Source of the DNA: Phytophthora colocasiae
Taxonomy: Eukaryota > Oomycota > Peronosporomycetes > Peronosporales > Peronosporaceae
DNA: 64,000 nucleotides
Direction: 5' to 3'
Assembly: GCA_018806915.1 (NCBI GenBank)
Contig: JAGKQI010000084.1
Span: 372,001-436,000 of the forward strand
A model generated the notes under the pieces. That model saw only the letters and a program-made list of their open reading frames with translations, was not told the origin of the DNA and searched no databases. Position numbers and translations under genes: made by a program. This document shows, piece by piece, positions 41,696-52,470 of this stretch (positions are counted from its first letter, which is position 1; each line of letters begins with the position of its first letter).

Positions 41696-43136
41696 CTCTT
41701 CCCCTGGCCACCGAATCGTCCCCGATTCGTGAGGCGATCGGCATCTCCGCTTCAGCTGTTGGGGCTTCTTCTGTTCCTTGGTCGCCTGGTTCTGCTGCTT
41801 CAGGTTCGTATCTGCTGCCTCTTGTTCTTCTGTCGTTGTCTGCTAACTCAGTGTACATTCTTCCTTGTTGCCATAGCTGCTCGTAGTCACTTTGGTTGAT
41901 CCAGAATCGCTCGGGCCGTCCACCGTCCGGTCTATCTCCTACACGCTCAACTTCAAATTCCAAGACATAACGTCCAGTTCGCGTTCTGTATCTCCTCCGT
42001 CGGCGCTCCACCACTGCTTCGTGCGGTTCGATTCGTGTGAGTCTCGGCTGTCTGGATACAAGACTGTCAACACCACGTCGCCCTCGTCCGGCAAACACGT
42101 ATCCATGAGGTTCTTCGTCTTCATCATGAGCGACTCGACGGAGCTCTCGCTCCATCTCCTTGAGTTCTGACTGCCGTCGTTGATGTGCTGCCCCATGCTC
42201 ATCTGCTTGAAGTCTCTCGGTGTTATTAGAGTCACGTACGTCTGAACCAGCGTCTCTAAGAGGTTCAGCATTGTCGCTGGCAGAAATGAGGGTTGGTCCA
42301 CGAACTCTGGCTCGCATTTGGCTACCGCTTCTGACACTGGTATCTTCTCGGTCGGTAATTGGATAGGGTGCGGCTCTGATTTTCGATCTCGTGCGTCCAG
42401 CGACACTGTCTTTGGTATTTGTGTATGTTGAGTTACGAACACGTTTGCTGCTGGGTTGCCATTCGTCAGCTTCTTCCTCGTCACAGCGGCTTCGGACTGC
42501 TGCCTTCCGAGTATTCTGCCGGGGCGACTGATGTTCTGCTGTGATGGTTGTTGAGTGGCTACACTCATTCGCGTTGCTAGTTCTCGGCTGCTGGTTCAGC
42601 TCTCGTCCCTCCGGCTGCTCACTGTCAGGTCCTGAAGTGGATGGTGCCTCACTAGAGTCTACAGCTTGCGCCGCTATTTCTGATTGCTCTTCCTGGGTGT
42701 CTTCAGGGTCAATGTCTGCCGCTGCCGCCGCTTCTTCGCGTAAGTCCGTTGCAATATCCTTCGCCATTGCTTCCAGTAAATGTGTCGGGTAATAGTAACT
42801 AATCAGTGTCACCAATTCCTCTCCAGTCTCTAGCATTCGCACTAGGTAATTGTCATATCCAGACGCTTCGATCACTTGCGCGGGACCACGCCATCGATGC
42901 CCAAATTTCGTAATTCCCGATCCTCGAGCTGGTCTATAAATCCACACAAGCTGCGTAGGTCGGAAGACGCTCTTCTGCCGCACGTTCCTTTGGTTGTAGT
43001 AGATTGCTTGTCTGGCTTGTTCTTTTTGTAGCGCTACCTCAGCCAATTCCTGTGCATGTTGCAGGTCCTTCAACAAGATTGCATGATACTTGTCCAGCGT
43101 CTGATGCGGGTACTCCAATCTGCTGCGTCTTAACAC
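41691..43136 (-). CDS. Gypsy-2 integrase C-terminus with long charged tail
   Basis: A 481-codon frame. It begins with the end of the integrase (RLEYPHQTLDKYHAILLKDL), then the GPY/F-type module (VWIYRPARGSGITKFGHRWRG, GPAQVIE), a long Arg/Glu/Gln-rich linker and a C-terminal segment GRYVLEFEVERVGDRP...RFWINQSDYEQLW that may be a chromodomain-like targeting module. The upstream half lies in another frame, the join being near 43130 (one-base shift). The stop codon falls in the first bases of the 3' LTR, so coding sequence also forms the polypurine tract (ggggaagag). Confidence 0.75.
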   Translation of the reverse strand: MLRRSRLEYPHQTLDKYHAILLKDLQHAQELAEVALQKEQARQAIYYNQRNVRQKSVFRPTQLVWIYRPARGSGITKFGHRWRGPAQVIEASGYDNYLVRMLETGEELVTLISYYYPTHLLEAMAKDIATDLREEAAAAADIDPEDTQEEQSEIAAQAVDSSEAPSTSGPDSEQPEGRELNQQPRTSNANECSHSTTITAEHQSPRQNTRKAAVRSRCDEEEADEWQPSSKRVRNSTYTNTKDSVAGRTRSKIRAAPYPITDREDTSVRSGSQMRARVRGPTLISASDNAEPLRDAGSDVRDSNNTERLQADEHGAAHQRRQSELKEMERELRRVAHDEDEEPHGYVFAGRGRRGVDSLVSRQPRLTRIEPHEAVVERRRRRYRTRTGRYVLEFEVERVGDRPDGGRPERFWINQSDYEQLWQQGRMYTELADNDRRTRGSRYEPEAAEPGDQGTEEAPTAEAEMPIASRIGDDSVARGRE

Positions 43137-44231
43137 ACAATTCTGACGGCATCCGAAGCTTCCTGCCCTTCATTAGCTCGTTTGGTTGATATCCGTGAGT
43201 CGCGTGCTTTGCTGAATTATACGCGTACAGTGCACATGGTAGGAAATCGTCCCAGTCGTCTTGGGTTTCGTCGACGTACAAGCTGATCATGTCCTTCCAA
43301 GTTCTATGAAAGCGTTCAACGAGACCTAGCAGATTTGGCCGGTAGGGTACGGGGGTAGACTGCTTAGTCTGCATCAACGCTAGCAATTCTGCCGTCATCT
43401 TGCTCCCGAATTCCCTAGCTCCATCCATCATCACTTCTCGCATTGGGCCAAATACTAACACCACTTTGTCCATGAGAAATCGTGCAATGTCTTTTGCTGT
43501 ATGGTCCTTCACTGCCGTAGCCACTGCGTATTGTATTCTACGGCAGCAATTACGTAGCGATTATTGTATTCTACGGCAGCAATTACGTAGCGATTTCCAT
43601 GTACAGTCTCGGGCAGCGGTCCTGCTACGTCGATAGCCCAACGATCACCCACAGCTCCAGTCTTCACGCTTCTCAAAGGTGGAATCACCGTCTTGGGGCG
43701 TGCTTTCTTCGAGCCACAATCTTGACAAGCGGCTACCCATTGCATCACTGAGTCACGCATCCGTGGCCACCAGTAAAGCTCTTGTAATCGTTCTAGTGTG
43801 TGACGTCCTCGTAAGTGTCCTGCCCAGATGCTGTCGTGAGCTTCCTTAAATGCCAACGCCCAGTACACCGTAGGTAGTACAATTTTGCTCTCTCCGTTTG
43901 CGACTTCAATTCTCACTAGACCATTATCATCCACAAACACCCGCTGCCCTTGATATAAGCCTTTAACTCTCAGCTTCTGCACCATAATTGACTTCCGCTG
44001 TTCGTCCTTAATGTCAGCGTCCGTAAACTGCACCACGCCTAGTTCCGCTGCTTCCACTCGCAATATCGAGACTCGAGTCAACTCTGCAGCTTCCCTGTCC
44101 ACCGCTATCTCCAGCTCGTCTGCGGCTTCTTCATCTTTTTGTTCCGGCTTCCGAAACTGCCGATGGTCCTCGGGATAGTGCATCTGCCACCGGATTCTCT
44201 CGTCCTGGGCGGTAGACAATGTCAAAGTCAT
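43039..44231 (-). pseudogene. Gypsy-2 integrase catalytic region (frameshifted)
   Basis: The minus strand encodes the HHCC domain (HDSIWAGHLRGRHTLERL, WPRM, CQDC), the first catalytic Asp in WAIDVAGPLPE, and, after a break at 43509-43524, the second Asp (VMMDGAREF) and the Glu (GLVERFHRTWKD). The break coincides with an 11-codon tandem duplication (NRYVIAAVEYN twice) plus a one-base shift. The start overlaps the RNase H frame by about 100 bp in a different frame, so a shift is also needed near 44131-44231. Confidence 0.8.
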
Positions 44232-47200
44232 ATTCTTGTAACGTGAGAGCCCACCGGTGCAATCTCCCTGCGGGTTCCTTGGTTGTCATGAGCCACTTGA
44301 GAGCAACATGGTCCGTAACAATAGTGAAGTGTCGTCCATAGAGATGAGGTCTAAAAAGACGTACTGCCCACACCACTGCCAAGCACTCAAGTTCAGAAAT
44401 ACTGTACTTAGCCACTGTCGTACTGTTGACTTTTGAAGCGTAGGCAACCGGTTGATCACCTTTTCCTTGGTCCTGCGAAAGCACTGCGCCCAACCCAGTC
44501 CTCGACGCGTCCGTCGTTAGTTTGAATGGCAAACTGTAATCCGGGTAGATCAGGACAGGTTTTTGCGATAGCCACGCCTTAGCCCACACAAATGCTTCTT
44601 CTTGAGCTGGTCCCCATATCCAGTCTTGACTTCTGCGCAGCAAACATGTCAACGGCGCCATCTTGGTGCCAAATTCAGGTACGAATCTCCTGTAATATCC
44701 CGCCAGAGCCACAAACCTCCTAACCTGCGCGTCGTCCGTTGGCGTAGGGAAATCCACAATCGCCTTAATCAATCTCGGCGTCGGCTGGATCCCTTCGGGC
44801 GTCAGGTCATGCCCCAAGTACTCCATACGCGTCGTCGCGAATGAGCACTTCGAAACCTTCAAGCTTAACCCAGCTTCTGCCAGGCGCTCCAAGACCACGG
44901 CTAACTCCACAACGTGCTGTGCTACAGACCCCTTAGTGAATATCACCACGTCATCGAGATACACAAGACAGCAGACCCACGTTAGACCCCTCAATACACA
45001 GTCCATGAGTCTCTGGAAAGTACTAGGTGCATTGCATAAGCCAAAAGGCATACGAGTGAACTGAAATAGCACACGCCTTGTTGTGAACGCGGTCTTTGGC
45101 TTATCCGGTCCAAAAACACCAAGCTGCCAGTATCCGGCGTGCAAATCCAAACTCGAGAAACGCTGGGATCCGTGTAGTGCTTCTAACGTCTCATCCACTC
45201 GTGGCAACGGGTATACGTCCTTGAGTGTCACTGAATTTAATGCCCGATAATCAATACAAAAACGAACGCTGCCATCCTTCTTCCGCACAATAACCACAGG
45301 AAATCCCCAAGCTCCTTCTCCCGGTTCGATCACTCCTTGTGCCAACATGTCGTCCACCTCCTTATCGATTAACTCGTTCTCTGCTACAGCGTGTCTACGC
45401 CTTCGCATCATGATTGGTGCTGCATCACCCGTGTTGATGTGGTGCTCAACTCCAATCTTCGCTTTCGGCGGGCAACCAGGCTTCTTCTCAACGATTTCAG
45501 AGTACTGCCGGAGTAACGCAATGACCAGATCACGGTCCTTCTGCTCCATTTCACCAACGTCCAGCTTGTCTTCATCTTTCAGCGGCTCGGCATCGTCTTT
45601 ACGCAAAGTAGAGACCCACTTGGCCACTCGTTCCCGCTCCAACTCGCCATTTAGAGACAACAGCGTCATATCATCAGTCACAGGTATCCAGGTGCCCAAC
45701 GCCTCACGAGCAGGAAGTTTTTCTCGTCTGCCTTCCACGTTCATCACTTGGACTCGCACTTGACCGTTCCTCACTACGTCTACTGTCGGTGCTATCAGCA
45801 AGTGTCTCTTGGTTGTCGGCTTCGGTAGGAATATTCCAGTCGCTCCGTCTTCAGCATCAACTCTCATAGTCACAACATTGCACGTCCCTGTATTCAACTT
45901 CTTGGTCCTGGCTAGGCGTACCATTATCTTCCGTTTCTGCAGTGGTTGTTGTAGACTCGAAACGCCATGACAAGTAAACGGCAGTATGATCTTCTGTCCA
46001 TGTTCGTCGAAGTATTTAAGCTCTCGGGACGCAAAATCTATCTTCACGCCCTTGTCCACCATCCAGTCCTCACCGATCAGCAATTCATCGCCTTGACCTT
46101 CCACCAGTAGAGCATCCACGATAATCCGCTGTTGGTACAATGTCGTTCCCACGAATCTCCAGACACCAAGAACGCGACTAGTGCCTCCCCCAAAGCCTTC
46201 AACAACATCCACCGGAGCGTTCCTTGTTAGGCATCGGCCGTACTTCTTCATGTCTTCACCGGCAACACTATACTGTGCACAACTATCCAGACGAACCTCG
46301 TGAGTGTGTCGTCTCGTCAGTGCTAACAGTGCGGTTGGAAGACAACTTGGGGTTCCACTCCCAACTGACCGTAGCTGTGCAACACGAACTTCTCGTCCAG
46401 CGCCATCCGTACGTAGTTCGACATCTCCGTAGCATCCCTGCCGTTCATACCGGTATCGCTGCTTGTGTCGCTTCAACCGATGCAAAGTATTGACCTGAGT
46501 AGCTTCCTCGTCTCGCACTCTCGCTGGATTCGGCTTTTGCTTTTGCCGTTGCAGGCGTCGCACCCGTTTCATCCATCGGAACCTCTTTGCTGCCTTTAAG
46601 GCTCTTCTTCGTGCTGCGCGGATGTCTGCCATTGAACCGTCTTCCACTAGTTCCTTCGGTGCTGCCTTTTCATACCGTTTCACTTCTTCCAGCCAGTCTT
46701 CCTCAGAAATACTCTGCTCACTCCGTTGTGGTTGACCTTCTGATGAATTGGATTCCCCCTTCTTTTGTGGGCCAGCGGTTCTTACTTTCCTCAACGTAGT
46801 TGAAGCTTCGCATTTTCTTACAGCTGCCGCAGCGATCTGTGCTTCTCTTCGCCGTATGCCTTGCTGGTGCACGTCCTCGACCTCTCTGAGTTCACTGATC
46901 AGCTGGCGGACAACTACCCGTAGAACTTTCGCTCTCTCCGTGTGCTCAGCCTTTAACTCAGCTTTCAGGATTCCACGGACAGCTGCTACTTCTTCTTCTG
47001 CTCGCCGTTGACGTCGTTTCGATGCTGATGTTCGTCCACCGCTCAGCTTCCCCGCTCGGCTAATAACTCCTCTTGGCACGATCGGCTTCTCCACCACCTT
47101 ATTCATAGAGATGGCGTCCTGCGTCGCAACCGTCACCTCCGGTTCCTCATCTGTTCCGCTGCCCACCGTTCCACATGGGACCGCAGCCGCAGGTTTTTCT

Positions 47201-47481
47201 TCTAGCACTTCTTCCACTTCACCATCAGCCGTACCATCCAATGCCCCACTCTTCCCCTTGTTCAGACCACTCGTCCCATGGTCTTAACCGGCACTCTTCC
47301 CCTTGGAGTGACCACATGCCGTCTCAGGAATCTCCATCACTCGCGTCAAGCGTACCCACCGGGCATTTGTTTGCACTCGTCTTTTCGCTGCTCGTGTAGT
47401 TCTGCCTGCTGCTTCGACTGGTCCCTGCTTGGCTTCTTCTTCCTCGGAGAATTCGTCCCGTGCGAACAGTAGAGCCCCCAC
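44131..47481 (-). CDS. pol: Gypsy-2 Pol: protease, reverse transcriptase, RNase H
   Basis: The main frame runs from 47241 to 44131 (1036 codons). The same frame is open upstream to 47481, apart from one stop at about 47284. It holds a long charged N-terminal region, a retropepsin-like site (RLDSCAQYSVAG), RT motifs (RFCIDYRALNSVT, FSSLDLHAGYWQ, FTRMPFGLCNAPSTFQ and CLVYLDDVVIF, the YLDD site), the connection and RNase H (TTDASRTGLGAVLSQ, ELECLAVVWA, IVTDHVALKWL, ADALSR). It would copy element RNA into DNA. This is the longest open frame in the window and looks functional in its RT part. Confidence 0.9.
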
Positions 47482-47483
47482 CT

Positions 47484-49214
47484 CTACTGCCGCTGACCAT
47501 TTCCCTGTGACTGTTCTGCCGTTACCGTAGCTGTATTGTCCTTATTCTGCTGCGTGGTCGCTGGCTTTGTTATCGTTCGCTGAGGTTGTTGTGCGGCATC
47601 AGCATCTCCAAAGACTGCAATTCTCGCTGGACATTCACGCCACCAGTGGCCCACCTCATTACAATAGCTGCACCTCGAAGCTGCCTTCTGTTCCAGAATT
47701 GACGGTCGGTTGTCTGCAGGACCATATCGAGCGAGTCCACCACGACCGTATCCTCTTCCACCTTGTCCATAACCACGCCCGCCACCAAATCTTCCACCAC
47801 TTCCACGATTCTGCCACTGGGGATTATGGTGCTGCTGTTCGTGCTGCTGGTTTCCACTCGGAGCTTCTGGTTTGACCTCCAACACATGAGCCTTCTGCTT
47901 TCCAGTTGATTTCTGTGGCGCGGGTTCGTCTTTCGCTGTTCCTGCCGCCAAAATCAGTGCTTGTAAAGCAGCGATAGATAATGGATCGCGCTTCGCAGTA
48001 GGTTCCAACTGGTTGATCGTATTGCCGGCATTATCATACCGAGGTGGAGAGTCTCCTCCTACGCCCAAGCCCAACTGCTTCCAATTCAGCTGCTCCAGTG
48101 CTGCCGTCGCTGACGTCTTCCTCTTGGATGCGGGTGGTTGATCGTCGTCTTCTCCTCCAAGCGTCCGATCATCTCGATGTCTCCGTTTCGCTTGCCTCCA
48201 GTCTGTCACGCGATAGCCTTCGCCATACTCACCGCACTTGTCCTCGGCGAACTGCACCGCGTCTTCGAGTGTCTGCGGTTCGTATGCACGTACTTGGGTG
48301 GCTGCTGTCGGGTTGTTAATTCCACTAATAAAAGCTTCCACGTATGTTTCCGCAGATACCTGCTTGCCAAACCCGATGTCCATCAACACTGCCGTATAGT
48401 CGCTCAGCCGTTCCCCGGGTAGTTGCTTCCTAGAGGCCAGTTTCTGCTGGATTTTGAACATATTGTCCCGCCGTCCATATTTCTTCCGTAGTTTTCTCAC
48501 CAGGTAACTGAGAGTTTTGTCTTCGTTTCTCATCGTCTCCGACAAGGTGATTAACCACTTGCCCGCTGCATCCTTCAGGTGTGCTGTCACCCCGTAGTAT
48601 AGCTCTTCTGCCGTCCAAGTGTCGCCTCCCAAGCCAGCCTGACGTTCAACTTCCTGAGGAATCGTGGCCAACCACGCCTCAACGGACTCAGCTGCCGTGC
48701 CATGAAAGTCTTCGAGGTTCAGAAGCTTCATCTTGGTCCGCGGAACCACTGCTGGAGTATTCACTACGACTGGCTGTACGGCTGGTGCAGGAGCAAGTGC
48801 TGGAACTGGTGGCTGTATCACGAATCGTCGCATCATCGCTCTCTGCTGTCCTGCCGTCAGCTGGTCCCACCAGTCCATGGATTCCAGATCATCGTGCGGT
48901 TGGTTGTTCGGTACAGGTACAGGTGCTGCTGCTGCTGCCGCTGCTGGTACCGCTGCTGCTACTGGGTGGTTGTCTTGTGCTGGTGCGGGTTGGTTATCTT
49001 GGACTGGTTGCGGTTGTGGAGCGTGCTGTTGATTCTGCCGGCCTCTTAATGTACCTCCGCTTGCTGCTGCCTGTCTTTGATCGTCGCTATCGGTATCACT
49101 TGCATTTTGTGCTCGGGGCTGCCGTACACGCCTTGGGGCTGCTACTACCCGTCTTCTCGGCGTCCGTGCTGTTGGGGTTCCACTACGATCCGAAGATGAC
49201 CGAGTACCCACCAT
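47484..49214 (-). CDS. gag: Gypsy-2 Gag
   Basis: ATG 49214 (MVGTRSSSDRSG) is the first Met codon of a frame that is open further up only from a GTG. It is followed by Arg/Pro-rich and Ala/Gln/Pro-rich segments, a capsid-like retrotransposon gag domain (FHGTAAESVEAWLATIP, LITLSETMRN, KLASRKQLPGERLSDY), a Gly/Arg-rich stretch and one zinc knuckle CSYCNEVGHWWREC. It ends at 47484, and the pol frame begins within a few bases in another frame, an arrangement compatible with frameshift expression of pol. The frame is intact. Confidence 0.88.
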   Translation of the reverse strand: MVGTRSSSDRSGTPTARTPRRRVVAAPRRVRQPRAQNASDTDSDDQRQAAASGGTLRGRQNQQHAPQPQPVQDNQPAPAQDNHPVAAAVPAAAAAAAPVPVPNNQPHDDLESMDWWDQLTAGQQRAMMRRFVIQPPVPALAPAPAVQPVVVNTPAVVPRTKMKLLNLEDFHGTAAESVEAWLATIPQEVERQAGLGGDTWTAEELYYGVTAHLKDAAGKWLITLSETMRNEDKTLSYLVRKLRKKYGRRDNMFKIQQKLASRKQLPGERLSDYTAVLMDIGFGKQVSAETYVEAFISGINNPTAATQVRAYEPQTLEDAVQFAEDKCGEYGEGYRVTDWRQAKRRHRDDRTLGGEDDDQPPASKRKTSATAALEQLNWKQLGLGVGGDSPPRYDNAGNTINQLEPTAKRDPLSIAALQALILAAGTAKDEPAPQKSTGKQKAHVLEVKPEAPSGNQQHEQQHHNPQWQNRGSGGRFGGGRGYGQGGRGYGRGGLARYGPADNRPSILEQKAASRCSYCNEVGHWWRECPARIAVFGDADAAQQPQRTITKPATTQQNKDNTATVTAEQSQGNGQRQ

Positions 49215-49534
49215 TATCAAATTTAACTGCGCAGATCTGTTGTTCACAAACTTCCGCTTCAATACTTTCGCTTCTACCGCCACCGTTCCTCGTTGTTGTT
49301 TCTTCTTCCGTCACCGCCTTATCCGTTCGTCTGCCTCACTCCACCTCTCCTTCTTGCCACCGCCTTACACCGCTTCTCTCTCCTACCACCACCGCCTCTC
49401 TCTCTTACCACCGCCTTACACCGTCCCTCTTCACACTCCCTGCAGCTAGGGTTCGAGCCTCAGGGCCTTGCCTCGTGAAGGATCTCAATGCTCGTAGGAA
49501 CCAACCGTGTTGGAAGGCCCCTGTATGACCACAA
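49215..49534 (-). other. Gypsy-2 leader
   Basis: Lies between the 5' LTR and gag. Pyrimidine-rich direct repeats (cttctcaccgcc-like blocks at 49310-49440) are present. The bases next to the LTR read, on the minus strand, ttgtggtcatacagg, a candidate primer-binding region that I cannot match to a tRNA with confidence. Confidence 0.5.
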
Positions 49535-50238
49535 AGTAAGCAAATGTCCTTTACTAACAGCTCAGTTCTGTCACAACCGCGCCACCGATGGTCCTGTCCT
49601 TGATCAGAGGACGGTGTCCACTTAGCTACGTGCCCTTTGCCCTATTAACACGCACTAATATCGACAAATGTATGGCTCCAGGTACGAAATCTACGGTCTG
49701 GCTACAGTAGTGGGCTTCCACCGGGATCTTTGCCTAATTCTAACGCTCCAGAGGGCTGCTGATACCTCGGCGGGCTTCAAATACCGCGAGCGCTCGAATC
49801 CTACGGGGCTGCTGATACCCGTTTCCAGTCACACCCAGTGTACACCACCTTCCCTTTGCTGCTAGTACTAGAGTCTTTGTTGGCTTCTTTTAACCGCTGT
49901 CGCTACACCAAATCGGCGTAACAACTCTTGACCGTGCGTCCTCGCGGCTACACGGCTAATCTTCAACTGAACCACTAATTACTGCTACTTCCGCTGCATG
50001 CGAAGATACTGGCCTTCTCCGCCGTTCTTCACGCGAAACCTCCAGCGTCTCTTTGCGATCCTGCGTCAACGGTCACAGGCCTGGATATGGGTCGCATACC
50101 CGACCCTTGCTCCAACCCACGGGTGTCATCTTGTCTTCATCCTCGTCGCTCGTCTTCGTCATCTGTATCTGGTCACCGCTATCATCATCTTGATCATCCG
50201 TCTCTCTGCAAGTCTAGCGAAAAACCACTCTGCTTACT
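49535..50238 (-). repeat. 5' LTR of Gypsy-2
   Basis: 704 bp, same ends as the 3' LTR, with five differences from it by reading. Confidence 0.9.
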
Positions 50239-50523
50239 GAATCCTAATAATTGGTCTCCTGTTCCATAATCGGCCAGTCAAGATATGTGCGCTGGCTGAA
50301 TCCACAGCATTCACAAGGCTATTGACAAGTTGATTAAACGACGGATAATAATCTCTTGTTTACAGAAACACAAAATACCAACCACGGGTTTAATTCCATC
50401 CATCTAGGACATAGGATTTACGTTTTGTGACTGAAGTCCGTGATTTGAGAGATCGGTGATGCCTTTGAGTCCGAGGGAATGTTACATCCTCCACTGGACT
50501 TCATTCCCAAATTTACGGTGTCC

Positions 50524-52470
50524 ATGGCGACGGATTGGACTTTCCTGAAACCTTGGCTTAATGCCTTACAGCCTAGTTTGATGGATTTCCAAAGCCGACG
50601 ACAATACGTACGATTTAGTTGGCCTCGTGTGCCATGCTCACAACACAACCGTGTCATCAATTTTAGGTTGGTCGATGGAGATACACAAAATGTGAATCGA
50701 TTGAAAATGGTTCGAGAAGCAATCGTGCTATTCACAGTCCTTGCGCTAGTGAATAATAAGGCATTCTTGGACCAATTTCCGCCGAGTTTACCGCCACACC
50801 ATGCGCGTAAATGCTATCCATTTTGGGTGGCGCATGTTTACGGATCTGCTACCGTTCAACAGCTCGTTTGGGGCCAATTTTGTGCAGATTCAGATCCCTC
50901 ACCGCAGTTTCAACAGGCGATGCAGAAGGTGAAGGCAATGGGACTGGAAAATATGAGCGAAGACAAGACGTATCTGTCCAGTTGCGCCGGTATGCGGTGG
51001 GAGAGCAGCCTCGACGGCGTTAAAGTATACGCGAATCTGAAGGTCAACACAAGTGATATATTTGATACTGGTCTGCAAAGATTGTTTATTGCGGCGGTTC
51101 CTTTAGTTGTGCTGCTAGACCGCACTACTCTGCGTGATGAAGGGCAGAGCCAAAGTGTCGTTGCTACGGAACAAGCGCCAGTGGATATCGAAATTGACTT
51201 TCAAATTTGTGATTTAACTATGAGTTATTCTCGAAATTTGGCGACAAGTTTGCCATGGAAAAAGGTAAACCCTCTCGAAATCTCCGTTACATTCGACATC
51301 ACGAGTAACGATGGACTGTTGCAAGACACGATAAACACTGGGATTATACTGAACCATTTCCTCACGTGTCTCCGTCTGAATGGTTGCACTATTAAAATGT
51401 ATTGTAGGAAAGGTTTCGAAAGCTTTTTTCCTGCGATTGGTTCCGCTGTTGCAGCGTATTCTGACGTTTCGCCACTCAAGTTCAACATTACGCTTACGGC
51501 TTCTGAGTTGTGGCCATGGCTTTTGTACACTATCAGCTGCTGTTCTACTGCTACACTTTGGGATGTGACTTCGACACCAGCCAATCTATTGAGTATTGCA
51601 GATGTTGTCCGATGCAATTATCCTCTTACGAGGCAGGAGGGGCTTCAGCCAAGAACTTACAATACTTGTGAATTCGGATTTGTGAATATTGCCAAAGGCA
51701 TAACTGTATGGCCAATCGATACTGTAGGTGGCGAAATCTCAGCATTTGAGATGCCGAGTTGTACCCGCTGTCGAGCCTGGTTCAAGGGGGGAGATCAGGT
51801 ACAAGTTGTCGTTCCAGGCTTCGGTCGTTGTCGAACTAGAGTTGGAAATGGCGTTTCCGAGGTTTCTCGAGATTTGGTGGAGCAGAACGTACCAACTTTG
51901 AGCAAACTTCACTGGGGCTTTGGGTCAACTGATTCCGTTTCTTTGGCGGTTGATTTGCTAAAGTTGGTTGGTCGAAATCTTCGCTCATTAACAATGGATG
52001 CATCGATTTACAGCACTCTTGATCTCAGTGTCTTGTCTGGAATATGCCCGAACCTCCAATATCTGGAAACCCGTAATTTAGCTGTAGTTGTCACGACTCA
52101 CAATGAATCGCTGGGTCGGTGGCCAATCGCGGAGTTGACAGTCGGAAATAATCCGAAATTGTCGGATTTCACCTTGTGTCTACGGAATCGCAGCCTCCGG
52201 ATGGCTCGAGAGCTAACTCGGCTCGACTTCTATGGTGTGTATTTTGAAGAGAGGGAAATCCAAGACTTTACTTCGCATGATGGAGATTTTCTCTGTGTTA
52301 CGAAGAAGAAATTTCCGATTCAGTCAAAAGCTGCCTTGATCAGTGTCATTAACTCTGTCTACTACTCGAAGGCGATTCATCGACTACCTGCCGATGTTTT
52401 ATGTCTGATTTTTGTTTCCGCTTCGACCCCTGCCCGACGATCAGTGCAAGTGCGAAAATTATTTTGTTAG
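50524..52470 (+). CDS. C-type member of the multicopy family (intact, copy F)
   Basis: The frame is uninterrupted for 648 codons from ATG 50524 (MATDWTFLKPW). An upstream in-frame ATG at 50479 would add 15 residues, but the B-type gene starts at the equivalent of 50524. Blocks: VYGSATVQQLVWGQF, QFQQAMQKVKAMGLENM, NPLEISVTFDI, the core GITVWPID...TRCRAWFKGGDQVQVVV and GFGRCRTRVGNGVSEVSRD, leucine-spaced LDLSVLSGICPNLQYLETRN, and a C-terminal RLPADVLCLIFVSAS resembling an F-box core. The family is unrecognised. No signal peptide or membrane helix is evident. It aligns with the B-type protein along its whole length. Gypsy-2 sits about 285 bp upstream of the start. Confidence 0.72.
   Translation: MATDWTFLKPWLNALQPSLMDFQSRRQYVRFSWPRVPCSQHNRVINFRLVDGDTQNVNRLKMVREAIVLFTVLALVNNKAFLDQFPPSLPPHHARKCYPFWVAHVYGSATVQQLVWGQFCADSDPSPQFQQAMQKVKAMGLENMSEDKTYLSSCAGMRWESSLDGVKVYANLKVNTSDIFDTGLQRLFIAAVPLVVLLDRTTLRDEGQSQSVVATEQAPVDIEIDFQICDLTMSYSRNLATSLPWKKVNPLEISVTFDITSNDGLLQDTINTGIILNHFLTCLRLNGCTIKMYCRKGFESFFPAIGSAVAAYSDVSPLKFNITLTASELWPWLLYTISCCSTATLWDVTSTPANLLSIADVVRCNYPLTRQEGLQPRTYNTCEFGFVNIAKGITVWPIDTVGGEISAFEMPSCTRCRAWFKGGDQVQVVVPGFGRCRTRVGNGVSEVSRDLVEQNVPTLSKLHWGFGSTDSVSLAVDLLKLVGRNLRSLTMDASIYSTLDLSVLSGICPNLQYLETRNLAVVVTTHNESLGRWPIAELTVGNNPKLSDFTLCLRNRSLRMARELTRLDFYGVYFEEREIQDFTSHDGDFLCVTKKKFPIQSKAALISVINSVYYSKAIHRLPADVLCLIFVSASTPARRSVQVRKLFC

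Larger units (their letters stand above)
40992..50238 (-). mobile_element. Complete Ty3/Gypsy retrotransposon (Gypsy-2)
   Basis: Two 704-bp LTRs (40992-41695 and 49535-50238) flank minus-strand gag and pol. The target duplication gaat is at 40988-40991 and 50239-50242, and the uninterrupted sequence cgtacagaatcctaataatt survives at 21210-21230 and 61517-61535. By direct reading the LTRs differ at five positions, about 0.7 percent. The order protease, RT, RNase H, integrase is Gypsy-type. Confidence 0.93.

Noticed and set aside
48581..49528. 315-codon plus-strand frame opposite Gypsy-2 gag
   Set aside because: It is the complement of the repetitive Ala/Gln/Pro coding region of gag and runs into the leader. 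No protein features are seen.
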